Assembly (NCBI GenBank): GCA_949825065.1 | Contig: OX463846.1 | Location: forward strand, 4,111,366 to 4,175,365 | Length of the DNA: 64,000 nt | From: Odontocerum albicorne | Lineage: Eukaryota; Arthropoda; Insecta; Trichoptera; Odontoceridae | Direction: 5' to 3' | In this document: one piece after another, positions 35,081-47,500 of the stretch | Numbering within the stretch: the first letter of the stretch is position 1 | Layout of the letters: the number at the start of each line of letters is the position of its first letter | Translations under genes and position numbers: made by a program | The notes under the pieces: model-generated | Database searches by the model: none | The model's input: only the letters and a program-made list of their open reading frames with translations | What the model was told of the DNA's origin: nothing

Positions 35081-35648
35081 CAGTAGTCCCCCGTTATCTG
35101 CAGGGAAAAGGTTCCAAGACCTCCAGTGAATTGTGAAATCGTCAAATAATAGCGAACCCTTTATAAATTACCAAGCTTTTTTCAAACTCCATTCGTGTAC
35201 CTTTTGCAGTTTGATGTGCCACATAATGAGTACAATTTTTTCTGTTTTATAAGCCTGTAGGAATTGAAGATTTGTTATTTTCATACATTCTAGCAACAGC
35301 AGTGATTGTTTTCTCTCCGTAATAAGTTAAGATTTTTTAGCTTATCACTTTACGAGGTATTTTTGCAGTCTCCTAGTCACTAACATTACTAGTATTGCGT
35401 TTCAGAGCCATTATCACAGTTTTTCAAACCACAAACACTAAGATGCAGAGAACAATGTGATCACAGCAAAAGATGTGATCACAGTAAGAATGATATATCA
35501 TGTGGGTGACGAAATGAATCTTTGGGTTTTTGGTAGGCCCGGCCCGTCTTTATCATTAGTGGCACTAATTCAGCATGAGATTTAATTTTGTTTTGAGATT
35601 TTAGATTTCTTTCGCGAAAGGTTAACCATGGATAATGGGGGACTACTG
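35081..35648. mobile_element. pogo/Tigger-type MITE
   Basis: CAGTAGTCCCCCGTTATC at the left and GATAATGGGGGACTACTG at the right match at 17 of 18 bases and are flanked by TA duplications. The CAGT(A/G)-start with 'CCCCGTTATC' is typical of Tigger-like elements. It has no transposase. Confidence 0.85.
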
Positions 35649-35809
35649 TAATTTATAAAAAATATTTATGTCAATAGATGATGTCCAATCAACTAGGCCA
35701 TAGAGGTCATCATACTTTGATGGAATTGATGAAATAAGTCTAATGTGTATGCATGCAGTCGTTTGTGCTCTTGTATGTTAATAATAAAAAGAACGTGTAA
35801 ACACCTTCA

Positions 35810-36415
35810 CCTACCTGAGATCCATAGTGACAAGTGTTAATGATGCATCTATCGAGATTAAACGTAGAATATTCATGGCAAATAGATGCTTCTTAGGTCT
35901 GAGAAAACACCTTATATCTCGGTTGTTGTCCAGAAAAACAAAACTTACCATTTATAAGACACTGTTACGACCTGTCCTCACATATGGGTCTGAATGCTGG
36001 GTATTGAGTAAGGACAAATCTTCCCTTCTAATATTTGAAAGGAAAATACTCAGAAAAATATTCGGACCCATACAGGAAAATGGATCTTGGAGAGCGAGAT
36101 ATAATGAGGAGTTATACAGCATATACAATGAGCCCAACATTATAAAATACATCAAAATTGGGAGGCTACGTTGGGCGGGGCATGTAGCAAGAATGGGAGA
36201 AGAGAGAATGCCTAACAAGGTACTCTTTTCCAAGCCCCAAGGAAGACGTAGCGTGGGTAGACCAAAGCTCAGGTGGATGGATGGGGTGCAGAGTGATACA
36301 AGCGTGATTGGCATCAGGGGCTGGAGGAATGCATCCCAGGATAGGAGGGAATGGCGACGACTGCTGGAGGAGGCCGGGGCCCACAATGGGCTGTAGTGCC
36401 ATTGATTGATTGATG
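35810..36415 (+). mobile_element. LINE reverse transcriptase C-terminal fragment
   Basis: The frame at 35827-36396 reads YKTLLRPVLTYGSECWVL, RKILRKIFGPI, IGRLRWAGHVARM, GRRSVGRPKLRWMDGV and DRREWRRLLEEA. This is the conserved end of insect/vertebrate LINE pol proteins. The 3' end carries a TTGATTGATTGAT tail, a normal non-LTR 3' terminus. The 5' end is truncated before the polymerase core. It is intact for 189 codons, so relatively young. Confidence 0.85.
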
Positions 36416-36564
36416 TTAATAATAATCAGTACATTTCACCATCGTAAAGGTGAAACTATTGACATAAAATTTTTAAAATTGAAATATAATTTAGATTCTC
36501 ACGAACAATGAAACCTCTATCTATCGTTTTTGAAGGAACTTATTGAATCATATGATAAATCCAC

Positions 36565-36838
36565 TCCACCATCCCTTCCTTTCCTTTTGATTGATGATAC
36601 CTCACTTTATATGAAAAAGAATGTTCAGGTGATTGTCCGTCTTTGTGGAGTTCATGGGCATGTGCTCACATATATGTTTATAGATTTCGTGGGGATGGAT
36701 AGTCATTTGAATGATTTATGCGACCACATAACTTGATTCATTTACTTTTGTCTGGTTGGTTGGAAGAGATTTCCGCCTGGCAATAAGCCCGCCAGATTGC
36801 ATTTGCAATAAAAGTGTTAAATAAATAAATTAAATAAA
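36565..36838 (+). repeat. LINE 3'-end repeat family D, copy 2
   Basis: About 90% like 8209-8474, with tail GTTAAATAAATAAATTAAAT. Confidence 0.65.
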
Positions 36839-36967
36839 AATAAATGCAAGTAAGGGATTGATGTGACTGCATACAAAAAAAACTAAACATGCAACAATGT
36901 TTAACATCCTTAACAAAAAATATGTTCATATAAATAAATGTTCTGAAGTCTATTTAAATGTATAGTA

Positions 36968-37920
36968 CGAGGCGTATCCAGAAAGTAAGTGTACTGAGGC
37001 TCTCACGACCGGATGGATTTTATTTTCGACATGTTGGCTACACTTACGTGTAGCCTGACCCTTCCCCTCCGCAATGAGACCGGTTCGAGGTCAGTACGTT
37101 GAGAAGTGTCGACGCGACAACACATTTTGTGAAAAATGTCAAACCAATCTCCCGCCAAGTGCGAAATTTTGTAAAAAGGCAAGAGTTTTTGACGTGCTGC
37201 AAGCTCCACGGAGATGAATTTCTCCGCTCCATCGTTACTGGAGATGATACTTAGGTTGCACACTACACGCCTGAAACCAAAAGGCAGTCTCAACAGTGGT
37301 ATCACACCTCTTCACCCTCCGCCAAAAAGTTCAAAACCACAATTTCAGCCAAGAAAATCATGGCATCCGTGTTTTGGGACTGTCAAGGCATAATTTTAAT
37401 TGAATATATGCCTCAAGGGGAGACCATCAACTCTGCAAGATACTGTGAGACCCTAAAAAAATTTTGGAGGGCGATTCAGAACAAGAGGAGAGGCATGCTG
37501 ACAAAGGGAGTCTGCCTGCTGCACGACAATGCCAGATCACACACGGCCAACGCCACGAAGGAACTGGTCGCCTCGTTTAAATGGGATGTCCTGAACCATC
37601 CCACGCATTCCCCTGACCTAGCACCTTCAGATTACTATCTCTTTACCTCCCTGAAGCTGCACATGGGTGGAAAAAGGTTTTTAACCGACGAGGAGATAAA
37701 GGAGGAAGTGGAGAAGTGGACGAAGGGGTTGGCGGGAAACTACTTCGAGGAAGGCATCAAAAAGTTGATACCCCGCTTCACCACCTGCATTGAGAGGAAT
37801 GGCGACTATGTCGAAAAATAGCTTACATATGTACTACGGTAACCACGTAATTTTTTTGTTTAAATAAAAAAAATTGTTACCTACAAAAATTCAGAACACT
37901 TACTTTCTGGATATGCCTCG
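36968..37920 (+). mobile_element. mariner element with near-perfect ends and C-terminal transposase frame
   Basis: Ends CGAGGCGTATCCAGAAAG and its complement at 37903-37920 match at 17 of 18 bases, with TA duplications. The frame at 37360-37821 holds the second and third catalytic Asp contexts (VCLLHDNARSHTAN; HSPDLAPSDYYLF, spacing about 34, i.e. DD34D) and the end GDYVEK. Upstream, 37160-37260 has a DD34D first-Asp context (SIVTGDDT) interrupted by stops. Part of the N-terminus is lost. Confidence 0.88.
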
Positions 37921-38309
37921 TATAATAAACCAATAAAAATATTAATTAATGTTTTGGAGGATAGACAATGTAAACATTTTACAGATTTTTTTTAACATGA
38001 ATAATTTGTACTGTCACAGTTAATTTTTATTGCTAAATTTTAATTATAGCAAATGCAATGTTACAGTTAAAATTTGATACTTCTGCTTATGGTAGTAAGT
38101 CAACTGGAATCGATATAAAACGTGGTGTTTCATTATATTCTGAAATTTTCAAAATTTAAATAGACGCATTTATCAAGTATCTTTCAAAATAAGGGAAAAG
38201 CGCATTAAAAATTAAATGACGTTCGAGAAAACAGTATTTTTTTGTTACAAATGGCATTCTTTTCAACTTCAGTGTTATTGTAACACATCGATCAATAAGG
38301 CCCAGGATT

Positions 38310-38610
38310 AACTACTAAAACAACATTTGTTTGCCAAAATTCCTCTTTATTCATCAACATAGTCTCCTTCAAGAGTGATACATTCATTCCAATGCTTTCC
38401 TAACTTTTCTATACCAGCCGTGTAGAACGATTTATCTTTGGTTTCAAAATAGGTGATAGTTTCGGCAATCACTTCTTCATTGGAGCCAAATCTCTTTCCC
38501 TGGAGCATCTTTTTGAGATCTGAGAACAGCCAATAGTCGGCCAAATCTGGAGGATAACAAGTATTCAAGTGGAATGTGTGCATCTCAAATGTTCCGCTCG
38601 TTGTTAACAA
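38310..38610 (-). mobile_element. mariner transposase C-terminal relic
   Basis: The minus frame keeps PPDLADYWLFSDLKKMLQGK, RFGSNEEVIAETITYF and ITLEGDYVDE, a mariner C-terminus. The 5' side is cut at about 38620 where family B begins. Confidence 0.78.
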
Positions 38611-38629
38611 GTGGTGTTATTCTAATTTT

Positions 38630-39295
38630 TATTTTTTATTATTATTATTTATTATTACACATGACAAGAAATATACACAATTTGAGAAAAAACAACAGGT
38701 AATTTGATTTGGACATATAATTTTAATGGATCTGGGTTTGTTGCCTTTCATTTGTCGTATCCCCAGTAAAATAGGCTTTTGCCTGTATCTCACTGAGGAT
38801 ATTTAGCATTAAAAAATTAATCGATACTTCTTTCCGATTTTTGATAACACAAAAAACCCCGTTGCACGCTCTCATCAACCTGACAAACAGTGACACTCAA
38901 CTACAACTGGAAACATCTTGCGAAACTCAACTCCTCACACATTATCACTCCAGAAAGACCAAAAATATTCATCCCACAATATACCGCACACAATCATAAG
39001 AATAAAAATCAAAACAAATCCAAAACAAAAAAAAGAAGAAAAAAAGAAAAACACACAGAAACACAAATACAAAAACAACCAAAATTAAAACAACAAGAAG
39101 AGACCCACACTCACGAGCTCACATAAATTCTTTCCACTCGTCATTCATCCTGAAAGCCCAAGTACTCAAAATCCTGTCGCAATAACAACCACGCTCCGAT
39201 CGACTGTCTAAATGGTTTTCCTACCTTTACTTTTATTGAAGTCGGCACGCCATTGTATGTAATGGGAGCCAAATAAGCATATTGCCTTTGGGCAA
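38630..39295. repeat. Repeat family B, copy 2
   Basis: 38640-38997 is nearly identical to 717-1078. The extension to about 39290 (GCCCAAGTACTCAAAATCC, CCGATCGACTGTCTAAATGG, CATTGTATGTAATGGGAGCC) matches 43720-43850 inverted. A/AG-rich sequence (39010-39110) separates the two parts. Confidence 0.7.
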
Positions 39296-39843
39296 AAGAG
39301 CAATTTAAACCAACCACTTATAAAAGGCAATTTAAACCAAGCACTTATATTATGCTATGAAACATAGATATAAAATGTTTAAAATCGATCCATTGAGTAA
39401 AATAGTGTAAAAGCTGCGATATTTCAAATAAATACTACAGTAACACGATGCATAGAGGAATGATTGATGCAATCAATTTTTTTGCATTTTATATGAAATG
39501 AATCCGGGATTAGAGAATGACAATTCTTTGTATCAGCCATCCTACCACGCTCATTGCCTGTTCCAAGACAGCTGACATATCTCGCAGAATTCATACATAA
39601 ATAATCATATACAATGTCTTACAAGTTTGTACTGCAGGCGCTCATAAGATTTGACTATTCTCATTAAAAGTATAACAATCCCTGATTAGTGATACTTACA
39701 TCTGATGACCATACAGTTCTCGTAAACCCTTAGTCAACTATAAGGTATTCTACTAGACTATCCATCTAATCAAACATTTTATCCTTCCAATCCTCAACTC
39801 GGAGTTTCGTGAAGCCTTGAGACATATTGGCTTTGGTCTATAC
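39296..39843. other. Intergenic, nothing recognised
   Basis: Only a local duplication (GGCAATTTAAACCAAGCACTTATA type) near 39300-39350. Confidence 0.35.
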
Positions 39844-40037
39844 CAATGTTTCCCAACGTTTTTTGTGCTATGCCCCACCTAAGCCTTTCTAAAATTCTTA
39901 TGCCCCTCCTACGTAACGGTGACGCGACAAAGCGATCAAAATATGACTAAACTCTGAACGAGTCAATTTTCGAATTGCCCCCCTTAAAAATCAAATTGCC
40001 CCCCTGTGAGGCGTGAGCCCCACGTTGCGAAACACTG
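39844..40037. mobile_element. hAT-type MITE, 194 bp
   Basis: Ends CAATGTTTCCCAACGTTTT and (inverted) CAGTGTTTCGCAACGTGGG. They are flanked by an 8-bp near-perfect duplication GTCTATAC / GTCTAAAC. The centre has C-rich runs (TTGCCCCCC) and no coding capacity. Confidence 0.8.
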
Positions 40038-40124
40038 GTCTAAACAGTAGCTTCGTCTCATACTGCTTTATCTCATACTGTTTTAATGTTTAATTTCATA
40101 CCTCCCTCATATGAAAGTAATTCA

Positions 40125-40290
40125 GAAAACACATGCATACAAACCAACACGCCATTTCTCTGTTGGGGTCGACAGAGAGGACTAAAAGGCAGACTTTCCA
40201 ACCTTAGCACAAATCTTTCGCCTCTTCCACATGCATACACCTTCCCTCCTGTGATTTATCTTACTTCTTACATTTCCTTCTTAAAGATAA
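40125..40290. repeat. Repeat family H fragment
   Basis: ACGCCATTTCTCTGTTGGGG, ACAGAGAGGACTAAAAGG and CGCCTCTTCCACATGCATAC match the family seen at 26905. Confidence 0.5.
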
Positions 40291-40689
40291 AAGTTGGTTC
40301 CTTCTTAAAGATAAAAGTTTAGAGAGCAAACTCTCTGAGGAAAATTTGTTGTTATTTTTTTTATATTTCTATAGTGAAAGATATTTCACCCTCTTTTTCT
40401 TTACTTAATTCTTTAATAAAGCGTACAAACATTGTAAAACTATCGGTTATTCCGCGAATCTAAAGGATTATGATCTTTCGTGATCATAGTAGAAAGATTT
40501 TGCATTAACACAGTAAAAAAATCTTTCTACTATGCGAGTGATTAATTATTTTGTCCACAGCCTATAGCGAGAAAAACTAGAGACTACAATTGAAAAGACG
40601 ATGGGGTTAAGTTTTCTAATATATGACAAATTTGCATTCTTATTATTATGCTTCCGATAACCTCCGTAGTGTTGCTGATAAGATACCTT

Positions 40690-40862
40690 TTTCCAGCTTG
40701 GGGATGGTTTAGATCCATCTGGATTTTTTTTAAAAGGATCCCAGTCTAGTTTTTACTGAAGGTCTCTATAACATCTTTCGGGTTGGTTATTGGAGATTTC
40801 TACATAGCAATGATCCCGCCAGGTTGTACTGTATAAAACTAATGTGTAATACAACACAATAC
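40690..40862 (+). mobile_element. SINE main family, head degraded
   Basis: GATCCCAGTCTAGTTTTTAC, CGGGTTGGTTATTGGAGATT, GATCCCGCCAGGTTGTACTG and AATGTGTAATACAACACAAT. Confidence 0.7.
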
Positions 40863-41109
40863 CACCATTAAATTATCTATTTCATTAAACAATTCATGTT
40901 CATAGCTAATAACATACAATGTTTTCATTCTGCTACTAATGGTGAGTACTAATGGTGAGTCCACCTGGTCATTTCTTCATGACTGAGGTTCCTGATAGCT
41001 TGGATGTATCCTCCCAAGTCTTACATCCATCTCTACCTACATTAAGCATTGAACATCTCAGAGTGCCACTGTCACAGAGGATCGTGTAGTATTCTTGACT
41101 TGGTGCCAT

Positions 41110-41386
41110 AGTTCGGCCAACAATAGAGCTTCTCTTGAACTTGAAATGAATCAGCTTAAAGTGGTTGTGCAGGACCCAGGAATGTGAGAGTTTGGTGCAA
41201 CAGTGGGGCTTCTCTTAAGCTTGAAATGCTTGATGTGGGTGTGCAAGGATCCGAAACAAATGAACTTGGCGCTGCAGTGAAGCTTCTCCTCTTGAGCTTG
41301 AGAAAGATAAACGTGATGTGGGTGTGTAGGGTCAAGGCATGAGTGAACTTAGAGCTACATTGAGGCTTCCTTAGCCTTGAAATGGA
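41110..41386 (-). pseudogene. Decayed tandem zinc-finger cassettes past the stop of the ZAD gene
   Basis: On the minus strand the sequence after the last intact finger repeats three or more times a module resembling 'CxxCxxxFxxSxxLHTHIKLIH'. In other frames I read EEPHCYAHCSIEFTHSRSLH, TYIKLIHF, later CSAKFICFGSLHTHIK and PNSHIPGSCTTTL. These look like tandem copies of the final finger (about 95-100 bp) that acquired frameshifts and stops. Part of the first copy overlaps the terminal exon in another frame. Confidence 0.65.
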
Positions 41387-41599
41387 TTAGCTTGATGTAG
41401 GTGTGCAGGGACCTGGAATGAGTGAACTCGATGCTGCAGTGCGCGTAGCAGTGGGGCTCCTCCTCTTGAGCTTGAGATGGATCAGTTTGATATGGGTGTG
41501 CAGAGCCCCGGAATGAGCAAACTTTGTGCCACAGTGTGGGCAGCAGTAGGGTTTCTCCCCTGTGTGGGTTCTGATGTGGGCCCTGAGCACCTGCTTACT
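41387..41599 (-). CDS. Zinc-finger gene terminal exon: fingers 10-11
   Basis: Acceptor TTTATTTCAG. SKQVLRAHIRTHTGEKPYC completes finger 10 and the TGEKP linker; finger 11 is YCCPHCGTKFAHSGALHTHI (KLIH). The tail LKLKRRSPTATRTAASSSLI to CTPTSS is low-complexity and reads through a decayed extra finger out of frame, so this C-terminus may be the result of a frameshift. Confidence 0.87.
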   Translation of the reverse strand, partial: SKQVLRAHIRTHTGEKPYCCPHCGTKFAHSGALHTHIKLIHLKLKRRSPTATRTAASSSLIPGPCTPTSS

Positions 41600-44500
41600 C
41601 TGAAATAAAACAGGTGTGATTGAACAAAAAGTATGGAAAATGCTTATGCTAGAAGTAAAATATTTGGTGATTAGTAACTTGACAAAGATCTGATATTTTG
41701 TTAATTACGTAAGATATGCTGCAAATCAAAAGCACCCACTGCTTAAAACTGCCTCGAGGTTTTCTGTATCAATCATATGAGACATGGTCTTGACTGTTTA
41801 TTAAGTTTAAATAATCTAGATATCTCATGCAATATAAATTGGAAGTCCTCTTTTTCTATATTAACTTAAAACTGATATTCCCAAATTATTTTAGATAGAG
41901 CTACTTAAAAAAAACTGTAATACAGATGTGATCCTACTGTTTCTTTCTTATACTTTTGTTGTATATAGTACAACCTGGTCGATTCATTGCCATGTAGAAA
42001 TCTCTTCCAACTAACCAGTAAGATGTTGAAGAGGCCATAAATAAAAACCAGACTAGAATCTTTTTATTAGAAATGGGTTTCACCAACTTGGCCACGGAGG
42101 TCATCTCACTCTTTCATGGTGAGAACAAATAAATGAGATAAGTCATAGTAAGCCATACAACCTTCAATCTAAATATTGCAGATACCCACTAAAATAAAAA
42201 TATTACACATGAAGTTTCTGCTTTTACCCATTTATAACTGAACATTCTGTGGATGATTTGTGATGAGAATCTCCAAGTCGTTCGAAAGCCAAATGGTTCT
42301 CAAAACACTCTTTAATTCATTGTAATTTGTTTTATCAAACAATGTTTATTCCGCTTTTTTGTACCAGTATAACCCTACCGGTTTCAAGGCTTTCACCTCA
42401 TCATCAGGGGAGCACAAACAAGACTCTTTAATTCATTGTTTTGTAGCAAACTTCCATCCTATTATTCCACTCAATAAAAAAAGCTATTGTAATTTATTTT
42501 ATCAAACACTGTTTATTCCACTTTTTTGTAACGGTATAACCCTACCGATTTCAAGACTTTTCCCTCATCATCATGGGAGCACAAACAAGACTCTTTAATT
42601 CATTGTTTTGTAGCAAACTTGCATCCTATTATTCCACTCAATAAAAAAAGAGCACAAACTTGTGCTCCCCTGAAGATGAGGTGAAAGCCTTGAAACCGGT
42701 AGGGTTATACCGTTACAAAAAAGTGGAATAAACAGTGTTTGATAAAATAAATTACAATGTCTTTAAACCTCCACAACATTAATGCCTTAACTATAAACAA
42801 TATTAAAAAAAAACTATATTTACCCATTTGTATTAATTTTCAAAGAATCATTTTCTGTCAGTAATCTTACTGTGTAGGTTTATAGGACTAAACTGTACCT
42901 TTTCAAATCAAGAGAGTTGAAAAAAATACTCACAGAAAATCCTTTCCCGCAAGTCTCACAGATCTGATCCTTGGGCTTCCGAAAACCCTCATGCACGGCC
43001 CTGACATGCGCCTGCAGGGACTTCTTGCTCACAAAAGCCGCCTCGCAGGTGGGGCATGGATTGGGCCGCTTGTGCAAGTGCACCCTGTCCACATGCAAAG
43101 ACAACTGCAGGTTGTTGGTGTAACGTGATGAACACATGCTACAGGCAAAACTGGAAAAACCAAACCAAAATTATTTTATTTACTATTAATAATTGTTATT
43201 ATTATCATTGTAGACAGGCAGCATGGATTACATATTAACCATTTTATACAATACTCTACTATAGTTTATATATAAACCTTTTTACTAAAAATTAATACAT
43301 TATAATTTGTTTTATCAAACATTGTTTATTCCACTTTTTTTAACGGTATAACCCTACCGGTTTCGAGGCTTTCACCTCATCATCAGGGGAGCACAAACAA
43401 GACGAGTTAGAGTCTTGTTTGTGCTCCCCAGAAGATGAGGTGAAAGCATTGAAACCGGTAGGGTTATACCGTTACAAAAAGTGGAATAAACAGTGTTTGA
43501 TAAAACAAATTACAATGTCTTTAAGCCTCCACAACGTTTATGCCTTAACTATAAACAATATAAACAAAAATTAATAGGTTTACATACATGCATACCATCA
43601 TGCCGTCTTCCTGTCAAGGTAAGAAAAGAGGAGAGAACTCTCTAACACTAGCATGTCATCAGCATACAGCAATCCGCACACATTCCCATTCGACATTTTA
43701 ATGCCACTCATTGACCTCTATAGTTCCTTTACATACAATGGGGAACAACCGAATTCCGTAAAGGGAGGAAAACAGTTTAGGCAGTCGATCGGAGCATGGT
43801 TGTTATTGCGACCGGAGTTTGAGTACTTGGGCTTGCAAGAGGAATGACTTGTGGAAGAGGTTTGTGTGAGCTCTTGAGTGTGGTGCATTTTTTTGTTCTA
43901 TATTTATGTTTTTATATATATATGTATTTTTTTTTGTTTTATGATTGTGTGCGGTACATTGTGGGATGAATGTTTTGGTCTGTCTGGAGTGATGAAGTGT
44001 GAGGAGTTTGATTTTGCGTGATGCATACATATGTAATTGAGTGTCACTGTTTGTCAGATTGATGAGAATGTGCAACGGGGTTTTATATAATCCAAAATCG
44101 GAAAAAAGTATTGATTTATTTTTTCATGCTATATGTCCTCAGTGAGATACAGGCAAAAGTCTAGTTTACTGGGGACACGACAAATGAAAGGCAACAAACC
44201 CAGATCCATTAAAATTGTGTGTCCGAATTAAATTACCTGTTGTTTTTTCACAAATTATGTATATTTCTTATCATGTATAAAATAAATAATAAAATAAAAA
44301 ATATGAATCCATAAAAATTATAAACAACCACAGTGACATGACACAAACTTGTTGAACCCTTTATGAAATATTAAACCACTCAATCAAGGCAATGTTCACT
44401 CTAATAGATGCTCGACTTTCAACATATAGTATAATAATGCAATACTACATATTATTTAATAGATTTATTGTTATAGTTCGGAAATTCTAGGATGAGTCCT

Positions 44501-47500
44501 GTGACAGCTCACAAATTTGCTCCAATACAAGATAGTTTTTTATATCACTTTCAATTCTGGAAGTTTTTTTACGTAATTGATGATACAAGAAAACTTCACA
44601 TATTCTCTATGGTTCATCTTTCCATTAAAATTATGTAAATTTTAAAAGTTTTCCTGTGTATAGTAACAAAAACCAATACTCTGGTGTAAGTTAGCTGTAA
44701 CAAGAATTGAGTCAAGTGATTATCTTTTAAAAATAGATATGAAGATTTCAATTACAGTGAAATCCCGTTTTTACGTGCCCGGAATTCACGTTTTCCCGCT
44801 ATTTGCGTTAAATTTTTCCAATCCCGTTTTATTTTAGAACATTTAGTACCCGCTTTTACGTTTTTATTTCCCGCAATTTACGTTTGAAATATTTAAAATG
44901 CAAATCAATTTATAAACATATTTAATTAAATGCGCGACGATTTAAAATATTTGAAATGAATATTAGGAAGCAGAAATATGTTGTTTCTATTTATAGACAC
45001 GTGTGCACCTGCAGCGCTCATGGTCAAGGTTACACGAGTCGTGTAATACGATGCAATTGGTGGAAAATTTTGCGAATCAGAGGCAGGCAGACTGTATATA
45101 TATTTGCTCAATCTATGCTTGTGTTTTAATCGGTCGTGTACATACAATTTCAATTGTCAATTGTCGTGTATTTCGTGTCAATTTACATGTTTTTCATTTC
45201 TTTTAATTTTTCGTTGAATCCCTTCAAATAATGTCTCAGAAAAGAAAAATATTATCGATTCAAGAGAAAAGGAAAATTCTCGAAAAAGTGAATAAACATG
45301 TTGGTTCACGTGTTTCGCTCGCGCGTGATTTGGGGATACCCATTACAACTTTGGCTACGATAATAAAAAATCGCGAATCGATTGAAAAAAGTTTTCCCAT
45401 TTGCGTGATTATCTAAATAAAAAATAATTTTCAATTTTACATTTTTTTTTTCTAGCCCCGAATCTACGTTTTCCCTCCAATTCCGTTTTTTTTATCAGTC
45501 CCTTTAAAAACGTAAAAATGGGATTTCACTGTATATGCTAATTATTTTCACAAGAAAATAAAAACCCGAAGCAAAACACTACTGTTTCCGATTATAAGTA
45601 AACATTTTGTTCAAATATTCAAACATAAAACTGCTTCTACTAAATCAAAACTATTTTTCCAAAGTTCGAGCAACTCACGTGAGTTGTTCAGGTCTCAAGT
45701 GCTTGGTCCCTCTATTGAGATGTTGGTTGAGTTTGGCTTGAGAGGCATAAGAAAGGTCGCACTCCACACAGTAGAACCTCTTGCTGGCCGAGTGGACCAG
45801 CATGTGGTCCTTGAGGTTTTCCTTCAGGTAGAAGGACTTAGTGCACTGATCACATGAAAAGGGTCGGTCATTTTTGTGACGGCTGTAAAAAGAACAAAAT
45901 AGAGAAACTTATTATTAACCCTTAAATTTTTTTTTTGTGAAAAAATGCATAGCATATGGGCATATATTCTTCTTCAACTTTCTATAGACTTAAGAGTCTG
46001 TTACTGCAGGATTATCCTCCTGTGATGCTGAGCTCCAGCTATCTCTCCATCGTTTCGGGGGTCTCCCTGGCGGACGCCGTCCATCCGGCACCCCATGCAG
46101 AGCTATGTATGGAATTCTTGTGGAATTCATTCTCTGTGCATGTTGGCACCAGTATCGTCGACGCTGTCGTCCCCATCTGATCACATCTTGGACCTCACGG
46201 ACCTCTCAAATTGTGGTGTTCCTTACACAATCACGCAAAGTCTTCCCAGCAATATATTGTGTTGGTAATATTAAAAGGACAATTTATATAATGCTGTTTA
46301 GAGAGCAGACTCTCCTCAAGGGCGCTTTAACTCGAGATTTGAACCCACTATAATAGAGAGATAAAAAATATAATAAAAAAACAGTTGAGTATAAAGATAG
46401 GAATGTAGTGGCTGCGGCCAATACATTAGGAACTTTTCACATCTGCATATGTTTAGAAAAACATATACAAAGAACAAAGTTCTTCCAAATCGTTAAGAGT
46501 TGTAAACTCAACCATCCTTGATCCATTGCCATTCATTGTCTCAGTACCATACCCACCCATCACATTTAGGCCACGGGTAAAATTGAAGCCCATCAGACCA
46601 TTAAAATCATCCAAGACAGTGGTTCTGTCCCTTTTCGGGAGCTCTCTCACAGCAGCAAAAAGACGATTGTAAAAACTATCCATTGACAAACCGTTACCCC
46701 CCTCAGTAGGAGCAGAACCAGATGAATACTAACATATATATGTATAAATATACTCACGTTAGGTGACGATTTAGATTATCCTTCCATAAGAAAACCTTAG
46801 GGCAGAGATGACACTTATACTCTTTCGAATTATTGTGAATCCTCATATGTTTGGTGTATGTGTATCTATTTCTGTAAACCATAATGAAAATTTTATAAAA
46901 GTCTTATTACAAAACACCATCAATCAAAAGAACGTAACAAAAATTAATGATTTTTAGCTGACCATAGAGTAGATTAGCGCCTCCCAAATTGGGTTGTCTG
47001 GAAAAATAGAGTTTTAAATTTTTAAAAAACCGTACACAGTGAAATATAGAAATATCACATATATTTGGCAGAGACAAGACAATATTTGGATTAGGTCGCT
47101 TTTGCTGCAGTTTGTGTACTAAACTGCTTTTGTATTGTAATTCATAACCTGCACATTACATCAATTGTGTCTACTGGACCTATCTACCTACTAAGAAATT
47201 GGTCATACTCGCATTTCGCATGGTGCAAAATCGCCCTTACCATAATAATCATTTAATTGATTTTTTTTTCTGACAGGCACGTATAAAGGATAGCTGCAAT
47301 TATAAATAGGGCAAGAGGCCAAAATATGTAGTTGCCTTTCCCCTGGAAAAAAATTTATTTCAATATAAAGGTATTTGAACCAATATAAAGGTATATTTTA
47401 CCTTGAACCAAGATTTTTTCCATACTTTATTTTTTGTGCAATGTTAAAAATATTAGGTGTACCGGAAAAGAATGTCGTTTTTTCAATGAAACAATTTGGT

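Noticed and set aside
35952..36402. Minus-strand frames over the LINE at 35.8-36.4 kb
   Set aside because: Antisense shadows; the plus frame has the conserved LINE motifs.
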